Below, in pieces: positions 34,466 through 46,097 of a stretch of DNA of 64,000 nt; positions within the stretch are counted from its first letter, which is position 1; each line of letters starts with the position of its first letter. Location of the stretch: NCBI GenBank assembly GCA_030710605.1, contig CP092865.1, forward strand, positions 26,910,947 to 26,974,946, written 5' to 3'. Source of the stretch: Cordylochernes scorpioides (Eukaryota > Arthropoda > Arachnida > Pseudoscorpiones > Chernetidae). The notes beneath the pieces were generated by a model. That model was not told the origin of the DNA and ran no database searches. It saw nothing but the letters and a program-made list of their open reading frames with translations. A program made the translations under genes and the position numbers.

Positions 34466-37400
34466 GGCGTGGCCTAGCATTTTTAATCAAGAATTTGTAC
34501 TATGAGGACATAGCCGTTAATATTACAAACACATTAGACCTCGAAGCCCAAGGTATCAAAGTCTACCTCAATCAAAACAAAGCCATCAACATATACAATA
34601 TGTATCACCCTCCAAATAATACATTTATTGACGATGGAACAATGGCTCAATTTCTTACAGACAACACTATTATTGTAGGTGACCTTAATGCCAAACATCA
34701 ACTATGGGGATGTCTTACCCCAAACCCAAGAGGCAAAATGCTATCAAACATATTTGACGACAAGGCCTTCATGTGCTTAAATGATGGGAATCCTACCCAT
34801 CATTCATACAAGCTATAATACTGCACAAGCCCTTTATATAAGTTTTTACTATCCTGACATTTTCCACAAATGCAAATAGCAAATATTAAAAAGTTTTGGA
34901 AGTGATCATTTGCCTAATTTGATAGAAATTAGCACCAAGACCAAAACTAGCTCAATTAAGAAAAATTCTGGAACTTCAAAAAGGCTAATATGATATCTTT
35001 CAAAAACACCATTATTAAAGCAGCCAAAGTTTCAATACCAAGAGGTAATATTAAGAAATGGATTCCAAATTATACACACCAGGCAAAAAATATTCAAACA
35101 CTTATAACTTAAAGAAATGAACTACAAAAAGGTGCACCCAAAACCAAACAAATTGTATAACTGAACTGAACATTGTGATTGCAAAAATAAAAAGATTATA
35201 CGTAAATGTGAAAAGGAAAAAATGGAAACAAACTTGTGAAAACCTGAACCCAAGAAACCCAAATACAAAACTTTGGAATTTGGCAAAACAAATTGACAGA
35301 GCCCAGCCAAAACTGAAAACACAAATATGATTAAGAATACAGATAGTACACCAGCAACTAATGACAAAATTGCTGTCAATCTTTTAGGTAATTCATATCA
35401 AATAAGTAGTAAAATCAAGGTTGAAAAAAGGCCCGAATGATTATTCATGACTGTAAAATGTCACCAGCACTCATAATATTTTCCATGAAAAAAATCAATA
35501 TGAAAAAGCTAGCTTATGCATTAGAAAACACTGACCTAAACAAGACTCCTGGGCCAGATGGAATCCATGGCCGAATGATATCAAACTTGGGCAAAATTGG
35601 CAAAGAAAGACTTCTTAATATTTTCAATAACTCCTGGAAAACTGGAAAATTGCCTCAAGACTGTTAAAATGCAACAATAATTCCCATCAAAAACTTGACA
35701 AATCTGCTGATGACCCAAAAAACTACCGACCTATCTCCCTAACAAATATTTGCTGCAAATTAATGGAAAAAATTATACTCAGACGACTCACCTACCACCC
35801 CGACACAAGAAATCTCTTACCAGAAGAACAAAATGGATTTAGGAAAGGACATGGGACAATAGACCAACTCTTATTTTTCACACAAAAGGTAAAAGATGCA
35901 CAATACAAAAAAAAAAACAACTAACCACACCATAGCTGCTTATTAGACCTTACACAAGCTTTTGATAAGGTATGGAAAACAAGTTAATTACAAAATTATA
36001 CAAACATTTCAAAATTGATGGAAAAGCTATCACTTGGATAAATAATTCTCTTAAAAATATATAAATCAGGGTCAAATATAATGGCACTCTATCTAAAACC
36101 TTCAAAGTGTACCAAGGATTACCACAAGGATCAATCCTTAGCCCAACTCTCTTCACCCTATTTATTGCAGGCATAGAAGAAAAATTTTCAAATAAAACCA
36201 ATATTGGACTTTTCGCTGATGACATTATTCTATGGAGCAGTAACACTAGCTGGAAAAAAGCTGAAAGAGATTTGAACAAGACTCTTCTCCACCTAGAAAA
36301 ATTTGCTAATAAAAATAAATTAGAATTTAACCCCCAAAAATCTGAAACCTGTCTTTTTACTACCGATAAGAAACTATACAAAATAAGACCAAATATTATT
36401 CTGAAAGAACAACAATTACAATATAATAAACATACTAAATATCTCGGCTACACCCTGGATCCAGAAATTAAAACCAGTAAGCATATTGAAGGAGTTGTTA
36501 GAAAATGAAGAGACCGACTAAAAATCTTGAAATATATTTCAGGAAGAGTGGGGAGCTGAAGCAACAACACTAAAATTAACTTACACATCTCTAATGAGAC
36601 CTATCTTGGAATATGGATATCAAATCTATGGTACAGCATCTGAAACAAATCTAAAATAACTGGAAAGGATACAACTAAGTGCAGCCAGAAATATTACAGG
36701 TCTTCGAAAAACCTGCCCTAATAATATTGTACTTTACGAGGCAGACATTATGCCCTTGAAGGATAGAATAAGCTACCATCTGCCAAAATATATAAACAAA
36801 ATCAAGAGTTATGAAAACAAACACAGAACTTTCAATTACATATTTAATTGGGAACCCAATATAAGATTCAAAAAAGAAGGCCCTCTCCACCTGGCCAAAA
36901 TAAATGGATTTTTAAAATATAAAGTGGAAAAATATTATTTAGCTGAAAAATATCTCCATGCGAACCATTAACAAAATGTTATTTTTAATGCCACTTTAAA
37001 TGAACCCACCAACAGACAATACCAAAATACAGAATACTTAAAACAATTTTCATTAGAAATAATTAATAAAATTCCTAAAAATGCAATAACTATCTGTACC
37101 GATGGTAGCAGAGACGAGTTGGGACACACTGGCAGTGGCTGTCTCATCAAAACCACAAATGGCATTGAGAAAATAAACAGAAGAAACCCAGAATTTGCTC
37201 AGTCTTCAGATCAGAACTTATAGCCATCTATGAAGTCTTAAAATCCATCAGAAACATTAAACATCACGATATATGGATTCTTACTGATAGTAGAAGTGCC
37301 ATACAACACTTGAGTCACACAGGGGATCTTAGAGACAAAGTAAGCAGGAACATAATTGGTTATCTCCAAAAACTCTCAACACCTTAAAAATTCACCTTCA

Positions 37401-37590
37401 ATGGATACCCTTACATGTTAGCATTGAAGGCAATGAAGCTGCAGATGCGCTAGCGAAAAAGGCACAAAAGAACCCTTGCTACAGAAAAATAAAATTACTT
37501 TTAAAAAAATAGAAACAGTAGCCAAAATAAACAAGAACTGGAGGATCCCACCTAAGCACAGTTGGTATACCCTAGAAGCAGATGGCCACC
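34466..37590 (+). pseudogene. Opposite-strand LINE (endonuclease, RT, RNase H), decayed
   Basis: On the plus strand, GRGLAFLIKNLYYEDIA and TIIVGDLNAKHQLWGC mark an apurinic-type endonuclease (34466-34818). KAAKVSIPRG follows near 35015. The reverse transcriptase has NKTPGPDGIHGRMISN (35542-35590), PISLTNICCKLMEK and QGLPQGSILSPTLFTL, and the catalytic block NIGLFADDIILWSSN (about 36203-36245). RNase H follows with ITICTDGSRDELG (near 37088) and ILTDSRSAIQHL. The C-terminal part has EGNEAADALAKKAQ. Many frameshifts and stops make it inactive. The start is abrupt, so it is 5'-truncated. It differs in sequence from the minus-strand LINE around it. Confidence 0.85.
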
Positions 37591-40150
37591 CAGACCTTTA
37601 GGTCCACAATCCGGCATGCGAAGCATGCCCTTCGCTGCTATTCTGTTCAACTCATAAGCCAAGTAACGGTATCCAAGCTAGTGCTTGGACATTGTACCTG
37701 GAAACACCACCTCCCAGACAACGTGTCTGGAAGGATTTCTATACCGGTGGCCTTTAATCATAGCAAAATAGGAAACTATCTACTGTGTCCAGCAGGGACC
37801 GCGGGGAGGCAGCCCCCGGTCGACTCTGTTCACTCACAGCTGAGGAAAAGCTCAGCTGCCACGTCGTGGGCTTTCTCAAGAAGCTTGCTGTGATTTCTCA
37901 GCAGCTTACTCTCGATCGCGCCCCTCGCCCTCCTTCTCTCTTCCTGCACACCCACTACCCTTGGACAATCCAAGACGTAGTGGCGTGCATTCATATCCCT
38001 TTCTCCATAGACGCAATCAGGGTTTCTCTTAATTTTAAATCTGTGGAGACTTGGGGAAGAGCCCATGTCCCGAACTACCCTAATGAGTTTGTGGGACATT
38101 ACCTTACAGAGGTACTTGGGTGTTGTTACCCCATTGAATACCTCTCTCCCCTTCACACTGTTCCTCCATCTGTCCAACCATAAGTCCTGGACGTGCCCCC
38201 TGATCCTCCTATAAACTTCTTTCTTGGTCACTGGGGTCCTCAGTGATCTACCTCTAAAGCATCCTGCCTTAGCGATCCTGTCTGCGAACTCAATACCTTC
38301 GATGAGGCTGTGTCTCCTAAACCAAGGGAGCTCCGGAGCCCGCGTCATCATCTCCAGCTCCTGGATTATTTGATGCGCGAATTGCTCTTTCTCCAGATTG
38401 ATGGCGACGAGGGCCGACATACAATCTGAATAGAGGCGGTCCGGGCTGAAGTTCTTCTCGGCACACACTCTGAGGGCTACCCTGATCGCAACCAGCTCGG
38501 CTGAAAAGACCAATTCGTCCACTCTGAGTGTTAAACTTTATTGGAAGATCAGCTCTCCATTAGTGAATATCACAACCCCAGCTCCAGTATTGGTTCCAGA
38601 CTTACTACAATCAGTGAAAACCTCCGTGCCAATCCCTGTCGGCCCTCCAGGACTCCAATTCCACTTTGGCAACCACTGCGGAGGCTTCCTTGGATCCCTA
38701 TTCGATTCCAGGGCCCCCGCTTCAAGTCCCAGGGCATCTTTCCTGTTCTCTGATGTCTGATGGTCTCCTCCTCTAGTTTCAATCCCAGGGGAATAAGCCC
38801 AGCGAGGACCAAAAAGGCCTCACTGCTGGTAGTGCGATATCCCCCTGTGATTCTGAGTGCCGCTGTCCTCTGCACTCTCTCTAGAGTTGTTGCCACCTTC
38901 TGATCCCTGTTTCGGCGCCACAAAGCCCCGGAAGCATATAGCAAGATTGGCTCGACACAGGAGAGGCAGAAGTTCCTAAAAATAGTACCCTCCTTCTCCC
39001 CCCCCCCTGTTGAGAGCCAACCAGGAAAGGCCTGCACAATGCCTGCCTGCCTCTCGCCACCATCTCCTCCGCCTGGTATTGCCAACCCATCTTGTCATCA
39101 ATGACCACCCCCAGAATGGTCATCCTATTGACCAACGCTACCCTCCGTCCTTCCATCCGTATAGCCGGCTTGTGTTCCCATTTGATCCCTTTCCTTTTGG
39201 TTCTTATGTCCCTAGGCTTAAAGCTGAGGGCTTTAGTTTTGGAGACATTGAACTTAAGGCCAGAGTCATGGGCCCAGATCGAGAGAATTTGGAGAGAAGT
39301 TCCAACACACTTTTCAGCCTTCGCTCTCGAAGCAGCCTCAATGATGAGGAACTGGTCGTCAGCATAGAGAACCAGCCTGGCTCCCTCAGGGAGCTCCTCC
39401 TGGAAAACGGTGTTTACCAGGATATTCCACAGAATAGGTCCGCAGCAAGAGCCCTGGGGGCAACCCCTAGCACAGTTTCTTTCCTACTTCCGCCCACCAA
39501 AACTGAGGCTAATCCGTCTATCCCTCAGGAAGTCACGAACCAAGCTGCACAAATTATCAGGACAACCCATGTCCATCAAATATCTCATCAGCTTGTTCCA
39601 GCTCATGGAGTTGAACGCGCCATCCATGTCCAGGGCCACGAAAAGAACCCAAGCACCCTTATTTAAGCCCATCTCAACCCCCTCTAACACCTCTTTCAGA
39701 GCTGTGGTTGTGGACTTCCCTTCCCTAAAACCATGTTGGAAAGAGGAAAGGAGTTCATTACTCTCTAGCCAATGCTTCAGTCGCTGAGCTAGTAGGCTAT
39801 CCAGGACCATACCTAGACACACTAGTAAAGAAAGCGGACGATAATCATTAGGAGAATTACCCTTTACCAGACTTTTCGAGAAGCACTACTCGGGCAACCT
39901 TCCATGCCTCAGGAAATGCACCAGTGTCCAGGCACCTATTGAATAACCTGGAAAGAAGCGATGGGTGCATCCTTACCCGGGCTTTCACGACCGTGTTATC
40001 GATCCCTTCGGGACCAGGAGATTTCCTTTTCCCGAACTTGAAAGCCGTCAGTTTCACCTCATTCTCAGAAAAGGGCGGATCTACCAAACCACAAGTGGTC
40101 AGAGAGATCTCGTCCTCTGGTTCCTCGTTTCCGAAGTGCCGATCCAAGAT
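37590..40150 (-). pseudogene. R1-clade-like LINE, 5'-truncated
   Basis: GC-richer than its neighbours. On the minus strand the reverse transcriptase shows KRKSPGPEGIDNTVV (near 40040), FREGKSTTTALKEVLEG, VALDMDGAFNSMSWNKL, GCPQGSCCGPILWNIL and LVLYADDQFLI (near 39365). The GCPQGS..GP.LWN and YADD blocks are typical of the R1 clade. A thumb region (39085-38570) and an RNase-H/zinc-knuckle-like C-terminal frame of 230 codons (37830-38522, with SAELVAIRVAL and LYSDCMSALVAI) follow. No endonuclease is present, so it was truncated at the 5' end. The frames shift several times. It lies between two other LINE pieces. Confidence 0.85.
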
Positions 40151-40958
40151 GTTTTTATTTTGTCTTCTGCTTTCGAGCGAGTAGGTCTAGAACACATTCT
40201 CTCTGAATTTTCTCATTGTTGGTGGATGAAACAGCACCAGTGATTATTTTGGCCGCTTTTGCTTGAACACTGTCTAGTCTTACTTTTAGTGATGAGCTTG
40301 AGGGAGCCCAGACCGGTGTTGCATATTCCATTATCGGCCTTATTAAGGTGGTATATCTTGTTCTGAGAATTCTGGGTTTTGCTCCCCAATTTGTTCCACA
40401 TAGCCTTCTCAGAATGTTTAGTTTTCTGATAGCTCTATTTGAGGTGCTAATTATGTGTTCTGAAAATTCCAATTCCTCATCAATAATAATTAAAATAAAT
40501 TTGTTGACACATCTTGTCAATACATGCACAGTCTGCACTATTAAAAAAGATAATATGCATTATATACACTATGTACAACGAATATGGCGCCTCTGCCAGC
40601 GCTGCAGAATTTGGTGGAGAATCGCCAGTGGGTCTCCAGCGACACCACGCATTTTGCGATCTACGATGAAGCTGAGGTCATATCAAGGAATATAGCCGTG
40701 GTCTTCTTTGGCGGTTTTTCCTGGAAAGAATCTATTATTGATTGACAGAAGTAGAACAGTTGATCAGTCGTACAGTGCTGGGATCTATAGGCAGTTTGGT
40801 AGAGGTTTATTTTATTATTGTTAGTGAGCCAGACTATGAGCCTAGAGTGGATAATTCGTTCTGGTATTTTACAAAGTATGCTGGTGAGAGCAATTGGCCG
40901 ATAGTTCTTGTATTCCTTGGCATATTTGTTTGGCTTCAGTATTGGCACTATAATTGAT
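40151..40958 (-). pseudogene. Jockey/I-like LINE: reverse transcriptase part
   Basis: The minus strand gives NYRPIALTSILCKIPERIIH and TTDQLFYFCQSIIDSF (40661-40948), the early RT motifs. After a jump comes EELEFSEHIISTSNRAIRKL and RPIMEYATPVWAPSSSSL from the thumb region (40155-40538). The catalytic FADD block is missing, so an internal deletion has removed part of the palm. The right border is the PLE insertion at 40959 and the left is the R1-like LINE. It is interpreted as the middle of the LINE whose ends are at 51396 and 33683. Confidence 0.8.
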
Positions 40959-41367
40959 ATTAATAGATTTAAAGCGTTCGAGGATGCGTTTCTTTATAAG
41001 TTTTAATAAAGGCGAGCTTTCGGGTCAATAACCCTTCTACAGGACATCATATCTAAATAACCTTGCATCTTTTATACATATCCATATTGAGATAAATTAG
41101 CATATATACAAGAAAAATAATAAACGTATTAGCAAATTGGTGAGAAAAGCAATAGTAAGAAAATATCCGCGTGTCTTGAGCACGCTAAGTGGGAAATCAA
41201 AAGGAGCTCCACGATGCGATTCAATTTAAGGCTGCTTGAGTAAAACAAACCAAAATAAAACGTACTAGCTTTGGTCACCTAAGGTACATTATGGCAATAT
41301 TGCTTTATATATATCAGGGATGTCTATGTGTCTATTAATACTATTATGTTTTAAAGAGAGCAACGCC
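40959..41367 (-). repeat. Left inverted terminal repeat of the PLE
   Basis: Inverse of 49826-50234, equal in length (409 bp) and nearly identical. One difference is CATCTTTTATACAT on the left against the inverse of CATCTTATATACAT on the right. It includes an inverted copy of the last codons of the endonuclease frame, so the 3' end of an RNA was copied to the 5' side in opposite orientation. Confidence 0.92.
41011..41045 (-). ncRNA. Hammerhead-like motif in left PLE terminus
   Basis: The minus strand reads GTCCTGTAGAAGGGTTATTG then ACCCGAAAGCTCGCC. The perfect hairpin GGGT/ACCC is followed by CGAAAGC. The first box is CTGTAGA rather than CTGATGA. The same motif is at 50148-50182 on the other strand. 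Confidence 0.55.
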
Positions 41368-41403
41368 ATTGATTATAGTTATTCGTTTACACCTGGTGCA
41401 ATT

Positions 41404-43409
41404 ATGAATCCTGATCTCGATTACTACAAGAAAATGATCCGATTTAAATCGCTGGCACTGGCAAGATGGAGGAAACATCTGGAGAGAGAGAGAGAGAGAG
41501 AGAGTTCAACAAAACTTGTGAATTACACAGCTTCATCCCGCCTTCCCTCAGGATCAAGGACCCCGTCGGAAACTTTTACTCAAAGAAGGCCATAGGAGAT
41601 ACCCAAGTCAAATTACTACGAGCCCGAACAAAGGGATGTTTCTCAAAAATCCGCATATTATCAAAAACCGTCAAAGATCTCATATGTATAGTATCACAAC
41701 ACATCCCAGCACGAAATATGGCAGAATTACTAATAGGCATCACTAGTGATATAAAAACCCAAGACTCCAAACTTGACATTAGGCATCGCAATAAGCTCTC
41801 ATTTTGGTCCAAGAAATACAAAGTATGTCTATCTTCCCAAGATCAGCAACAATCAATTTTGAATTTATCTAGCTTTGTACCTTCCTTTGATCAGGTCAGC
41901 ACACTTTCGAAAGGCCTCAAACACAGATACCCATCAAAACTGGACAAAATCTCATTAATAGCAGGAATAGAGTCATCCATCATCGGCCTGAACATGCAAG
42001 ATAAACACACCATTAGGAACCACGTCATATCTGTTTTAAACAGTCCTACAAATAACCCAGCCAACAACCATCATGCCAACCAGATTATAAGAACAATGTC
42101 CAAAAATAATAACATAGTTATCACAAGATCAGATAAGGGATCCAGAACCGTCATTATGAACACTACGGACTACATCTCAGGAATGAATCAAATCTTGAGC
42201 AACTCGGATGTATTCACCCCGGCCACAGCGGAAGAACAAACTATCTCGAATTCCAAATACAAAAAAAGATCTTAGGACCCTATGCAGGAATAGGATTATA
42301 ACAACTGATGAACTCCAGGGTTTTCTTTCGAATCTGCACGGTCAGGCCTACATCTATGGTCTCCCTAAGGTACATAAGATAAATATCCCCCTTAGACCAA
42401 TAGTAGCTTTTCACCTCTCCCCTACAGCCCCGCTAGCTCAATACTTAGCTAAAATAATCTTACCCATACTTAAAGAGGGCGCCGCCACGACGTCCATCAC
42501 TTCTACACCTAAATTCCTAGACCATATAGCAATTACCGGTTGTCCCCAACAGTCTTATGATATCTATTGATGTGATCAATCTATACTCCAGTCTCCCCCA
42601 CTCCCTCATCTTAGAATGTACCACAGATTTCCTCCGGACGCACGGATATACAGCAGATAAGATATCTAAGTTAACCAACTTAATATCGATCTGTCTAAGC
42701 AATAGTATTTTCAACTTTGATAAACGTTATTACAGGCAATCCAAGGGTACTCCCATGGGTAGCCCTTTGTCCTCACCACTCTCTGAAATAGTTATGCGAA
42801 AAGTAGATAGTTTAATTACAGGTCATTTCCCAGCAGATATTCATACTTGGTTTAGATACATAGACGATATTTTCAGTATAGTTAAAACAGAATCCTTGGA
42901 CAGTGTTCATACCAAATTAAATTCACTATTTCCGGACATCCAATTCACAGTAGAGAAAGAAAACAATTGTACCTTAGCTTTCTTAGATATCATGATTACA
43001 AAACAAAATGGCAGGTATATCACCAACGTACACTATAAGCCCACCTTTCATCCCTCCTATATACACTATTCCTCATACTGCCCCCTCAGCCATAAAATTA
43101 ATACTGTCAAAACCCTCTCGAAACGTATTTTTACTCACTGCTCAACGTCTGAATTTAAACAAATAGAGACCCAAAATGTGGTTAATCACCTAATGAACTC
43201 AGGTTACCCCAGAAACTTCATTCTCCGACACTTTCACAATCCCCAACAGCAGCTAAACAGTCAGACTTATAGATCAACTTGCATCATCCCATATTCTACC
43301 CATAGTATTAACATCTCTAGACTCTTAAAAAACAAGTACGGAATCCGCACCTATTATACCAATACTCCTAAATTAGAAACAATAGTTAGAAACCCCATCA
43401 CCAGAAATA
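41404..43409 (+). pseudogene. PLE reverse transcriptase, three small frameshifts
   Basis: The frame can start at 41404 (MNPDLDYYKKMIRF) or further upstream in the terminal repeat. ALARWRKHLE leads into a GA repeat (41482-41504), where the frame changes. The next piece (41466-42275) has VITRSDKGSRTVIMNTTDYI, a conserved PLE N-terminal block. The frame changes again at an A run near 42265 and at a C run near 42545. The RT core has QAYIYGLPKVHKI, LRPIVAFHLSP, MISIDVINLYSSLP, SKGTPMGSPLSSPLSE and RYIDDIFSIV (YIDD at 42857-42868). The frame is interrupted at 43409 by the transposon. All three frameshifts lie in simple sequence and could be assembly errors. Confidence 0.88.
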
Positions 43410-43825
43410 CAGGGTGATCCAAAAGTCCCGCACAACTTTAAAAAATAATAACTCCGCGAATATTTGCGCTAGAGCAATGCGGTAAACACCATTGTGTTCA
43501 GGTTGCAATGGGATTTTTTATGGCAAATAATGAAAAATTCGAAATTGATTTTAGTTACAACTTTATTCGCTAGATGGCGCTCTACCAGAATCAGAGATTC
43601 AGCGGCCAAATTGTTTAATAAATTGAAAAATATAACTGAACGATACGTATTTTTTCTTTTTGAATACCAGGAAAGAGCCCTAACAATATCAAATGATAAA
43701 TTAATAAAACACCATTTCGCCAAAAGTTAGAAGAAATGGTTGACGATTTTTAAATACAATCTGAGATATGTAAAATAGGTATATGCAAATTAAAACATGT
43801 AGCAAAAAATATTTATATTTTAGAT
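43410..43825 (+). repeat. Terminal arm C of the inner DNA transposon
   Basis: About 415 bp, same orientation as arm B and inverse to arms D, E and F. The minus strand has an 84-codon open frame (43469-43723) beginning MAKWCFINLSFDIVRAL. The plus strand has 78 open codons (43494-43730). The inner border joins the transposase-side interior. Confidence 0.92.
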
Positions 43826-44560
43826 GGAGATTTGTGAAATAAATTGAATGTTTGAAAATAACTACTGATATCAATACACGATTTTTGAAATGTTAATATA
43901 GTACCAAAATTTCTTGACTAATTGTCGACACTTGACTATTCAACTGGATATTTGTCATGATCCAAAAATGAAATATAGAGGGGAGTGACAAAATATATTT
44001 GTCGTACTTTATTCCAAATATCCTATGGGTTTGTCAAATGTTATCATTGTTTATTATACTGTACATAATTTTGAAAATGTATCCCCTTAAAAAAATCATT
44101 TTTAAATCGACTTTTGCGTTTAAAAACGTGGTAGTAAAATCATTTTGTATTATTTTTTGCGCAAAATATCTAAAGTTGGGGGGGGGGGGGGGGGGGATAC
44201 AGAGATTATTCCTTATGCTATTTCTTCTAATGAGCGAAAAGCGATAAACTAAACATAAGGGGTAAAATTGTGTATACCAGTGTTATTCGAGAAGTTATAA
44301 CACTTTGGCCTGCACGACATAATATAAAATGTGGGCAAATGACAAACAAAAAATTACTGTTTACAGAAAAAAAAAGAGTCAAGATGTGAGGACAGCATTT
44401 ATTATTCCCATAACCCAAAACAAAGAGCTGCAAAATATAACACATGAGGTAACTGCCTTCTCTCTTGTATTAGGTCACAATCCTTGCTCAATGTGGCGCC
44501 CTTCATTCTCAAACACCGCCTGCAGACGATAGATGACAGAATGGTTACAATTAAATAGTT
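43826..44560. other. Non-coding interior of the inner transposon, with G19 run
   Basis: Inverse of about 52150-52857 in the outer copy, showing the same interior blocks (e.g. GACAAATATCCAGTTGAATA-like and AGGGGAGTGACAAAATATAT). It contains 19 consecutive G at 44178-44196, absent from the outer copy. It is non-coding, a long 3' untranslated part of the transposase gene. Confidence 0.75.
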
Positions 44561-44938
44561 GAAATTTATAAAACGTGTCATCTGATAGAAGTCTTCAACA
44601 TGGGCAATGTGGTAGGCCGTCATCGATAAAAACGCGACTTAATGTACCCCCATAACCGAAATTGTAAGGCGTCAAGTCTGGTGATATTGGAGGCCACTGG
44701 TATATAAAGTGGCGACTTATCAACGAATTCCATCGAACGTATCCTTCAGCAATTGTTTGGCACCGCGGGAGATAGGAGGAGGTCCTCCATCTTGCATGAA
44801 TGTTATTTCGCTTAGTGCTTGTCTGTCCTGCAATATGGGAATAACCTTTTCTCTCAAAAGTTGAACATAACGTTCACCAGTTACAAAAACGGTTTTAAAA
44901 GTTCTTCCATTGATTTTTTCAAAGAAAAATGGCCCAAT
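44561..44938 (-). pseudogene. Transposase C-terminal fragment (inner copy)
   Basis: The minus strand corresponds to the 51675-52141 region: IGPFFFEK, then RERYVQLLRE-like sequence, the second-Asp block (MQDG.PP) and GGTACATT-coded WGY.K after SPDLTP. Several stops are present. It is cut off abruptly at 44938, where gypsy sequence begins, so the N-terminal and first-Asp parts are missing. Confidence 0.7.
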
Positions 44939-44940
44939 AT

Positions 44941-45479
44941 AAATATGGTTTAGATGCTATAGCTCAGTGGAGGACACTTCGATCTTTTTGTAAAAAAATG
45001 AGGCTTTCTTTTTGGCATCTGAAGAAGGAGATTAAAGTGCTGATTTTTACCTCGCTACCAGATTCTGAAACTTTGAAGCAGGGAAACGACATTTTCTTCC
45101 TGGTCTAATGAAAGATCAACCCTATGATACTATCATTCAAAGAATTAAGCTGCATTTGGATCCAAAGAGGAAAGTGATACCACAGCGATGCAGATTTTTA
45201 AAGAGAATTCAACAGGAAGGAGAATCAATTTCGGAATATCTTAGAGAATTGAAACATTTGGCAATAAATTGTAATTTCGTCGATATGTTGGGAACCATGA
45301 TGCGAGACCGTTTTGTGGCTGGAATCAAGTCGGAAATCTTGCAAAAGAAGCTACTACAAGAGGACGACGATGTCACCCTGGATAAAGTTTTTGCAGTGGC
45401 GATCTCGTTCGAATTGCCGGAGAAAAAGACAAGAGAACTACAAGATAAATTAGTGGCCAAGATATACTCTGTGAATTGA
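44941..45479 (+). pseudogene. Gypsy gag
   Basis: A decayed beginning (DAIAQWRTLRSFC, then LTSLPDSETL-like) leads to an open frame of 123 codons from 45108. This has RIQQEGESISEYLRELKHLA, CNFVDMLGTMMRDRFVAGI and LLQEDDDVTLDKV, the usual features of the retrotransposon gag capsid domain. A stop follows at 45479, before the zinc knuckle. Confidence 0.8.
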
Positions 45480-45566
45480 AAGGATAAAAAGGGCGAGTAT
45501 AATAATAGTACGGCACAGTATAGGCCTTTCGGGCAAAGTGGCAAAGGCAAATAGTGTGTTATAGAT

Positions 45567-46010
45567 GTGGTGAAAGACATTCACACGTGGCATCTGTTTT
45601 ACCTCATAGAACAAAGACTTGTTTTAAAATGTAATAAACTGGGTCATTTAAGTAGGGTCTGCAAAGCTAGTAAAAGAATGTGGGGATGTAAATTTGTACA
45701 AGAGGACTCTATATATTCTGTACAGGGCGAAACTGATGCCACAATAAATTTAACAGTAGATGATTATTCTTTGTGCTTTACAATAGATACAGGAAGTCCA
45801 GTTACGTTAATACCTAAAGATATTTATAAGAATTATTGGCAAGGTAAAATATTATTTTCAACAAATTTAAGATTAAAATCCTTTTGTGGTAAATCAATAG
45901 AGATTATAGATCAAAGAAATGTTTTTGTAAAAGAAGCCAACCAATATTTACTATTAATAGTTGTAAATAAAAAAAATCCAGGTAACTTTATTAGGAAGAG
46001 AATGGCTTAA
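45567..46010 (+). pseudogene. Gypsy zinc knuckle and aspartic protease
   Basis: A zinc-knuckle piece, KCNKLGHLSRVCKA, lies near the start of this 147-codon frame. The protease has LCFTIDTGSPVTLIPKDIY with the catalytic DTG/S motif, followed by a beta-rich stretch (LRLKSFCGKSIEIID). The end is frameshifted: the expected LGREWL block reads across frames near 45985-46010. Confidence 0.8.
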
Positions 46011-46097
46011 ACAGTTGAAACTAGATTATTCTATATTGTTTAGCATTAAAATTTTAAATAATGAATATAATACAAATATATTTAAATATATAAAAAT

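Noticed and set aside
34062..37590. Twin-priming inversion of one LINE at the 34465 junction
   Set aside because: Both sides contain an RNase H domain with different sequence, so two separate LINEs meet here rather than one inverted copy.
44227..44623. Short frames in the transposon interior
   Set aside because: Not conserved in the outer copy at 52142-52856; shadows of untranslated sequence and the decayed transposase.
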